A program made the translations under genes and the position numbers. This document shows, one piece after another, positions 4,971-5,039 of a stretch of 5,039 nucleotides of DNA (positions within the stretch are counted from its first letter, which is position 1; each line of letters starts with the position of its first letter). The stretch is from Opitutales bacterium. Its GTDB lineage: Bacteria > Verrucomicrobiota > Verrucomicrobiia > Opitutales > Intestinicryptomonadaceae. The stretch lies in NCBI GenBank assembly GCA_021641325.1, contig JAJXPD010000044.1, positions 1 to 5,039 of the forward strand, given 5' to 3'. Below the pieces are notes generated by a model. It ran no database searches, had not been told where the DNA came from, and saw only the letters and a program-made list of their open reading frames with translations.

Positions 4971-5039
4971 ATGAATACGACAATAGCAAAGAAAGAGGAG
5001 CAGAAGCTTACAAAGGTTACACTGAATGAAGTGGCACAT
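4971..5039 (+). CDS. N-terminus of a probable LacI-type transcriptional regulator (partial)
   Basis: Only 23 codons lie in the window. After a lysine-rich lead (KKEEQK), residues 15-23 read KVTLNEVAH, which fits the opening of the LacI-family helix-turn-helix (typically 'VTLxDVAxxAGVS'). If so, the protein binds an operator through this N-terminal domain and a sugar or similar ligand through the missing C-terminal domain. The lead of about 14 residues before the motif is longer than in many LacI proteins. There is no Shine-Dalgarno site before the ATG, only an A-rich TTTAAAA. It may start a carbohydrate-use locus to the right. Other helix-turn-helix families are possible with so little sequence. 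Confidence 0.6.
   Translation, partial: MNTTIAKKEEQKLTKVTLNEVAH

Overview
The window looks like an ordinary stretch of chromosome from an anaerobic, moderately GC-rich bacterium. The coding regions are rich in GC-ending codons, the gaps carry AT-rich tracts, and there is an anaerobe-type peroxide-reducing rubrerythrin. The protein styles (DUF4886-type SGNH hydrolase, AEC carrier, YfeH-like carrier, mostly poor Shine-Dalgarno sites) would suit a gut or sediment member of the Verrucomicrobiota/PVC group, but that placement is a guess. No plasmid, phage, IS, CRISPR, rRNA or tRNA signal was found.

Layout, left to right. Bases 1-63 probably hold the last codons of a rightward gene. A strong hairpin with U-tracts on both sides (92-139) can end transcription from both directions. 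Bases 194-304 hold a dense set of stem-loops, including a leftward terminator for the rubrerythrin gene (304-855, minus). That gene has a clear ribosome binding site, a candidate promoter with A-tracts upstream, and an inverted repeat over the -10 region. Bases 856-1342 otherwise contain no convincing gene. Next, on the minus strand, is an AEC-family carrier gene (1343-2266) that is full length and in frame but interrupted by a TGA at codon 37. Upstream of it on the same strand lies a secreted SGNH/DUF4886 hydrolase gene (2389-3294), whose best promoter would give a nearly leaderless mRNA. Divergent from it are a GNAT acetyltransferase (3373-3813) and a YfeH-like bile acid:sodium symporter family carrier (3891-4928). 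A G-quadruplex motif begins at the GNAT stop codon. The window ends 23 codons into what looks like a LacI-type regulator (4971 onward).

The genes do not form an obvious single pathway. The rubrerythrin is a stand-alone oxidative-stress unit. The hydrolase and AEC gene are co-oriented, and so are GNAT and the YfeH-like carrier, so either pair could be co-transcribed. AEC and YfeH-like carriers both belong to the BART transporter superfamily. The LacI-like gene may start a new carbohydrate locus outside the window. The strongest leads are the in-frame TGA in the AEC gene, the structured 3' region of the rubrerythrin gene, the predicted leaderless promoter and the G-quadruplex. I did not see evidence of a new multi-gene system.
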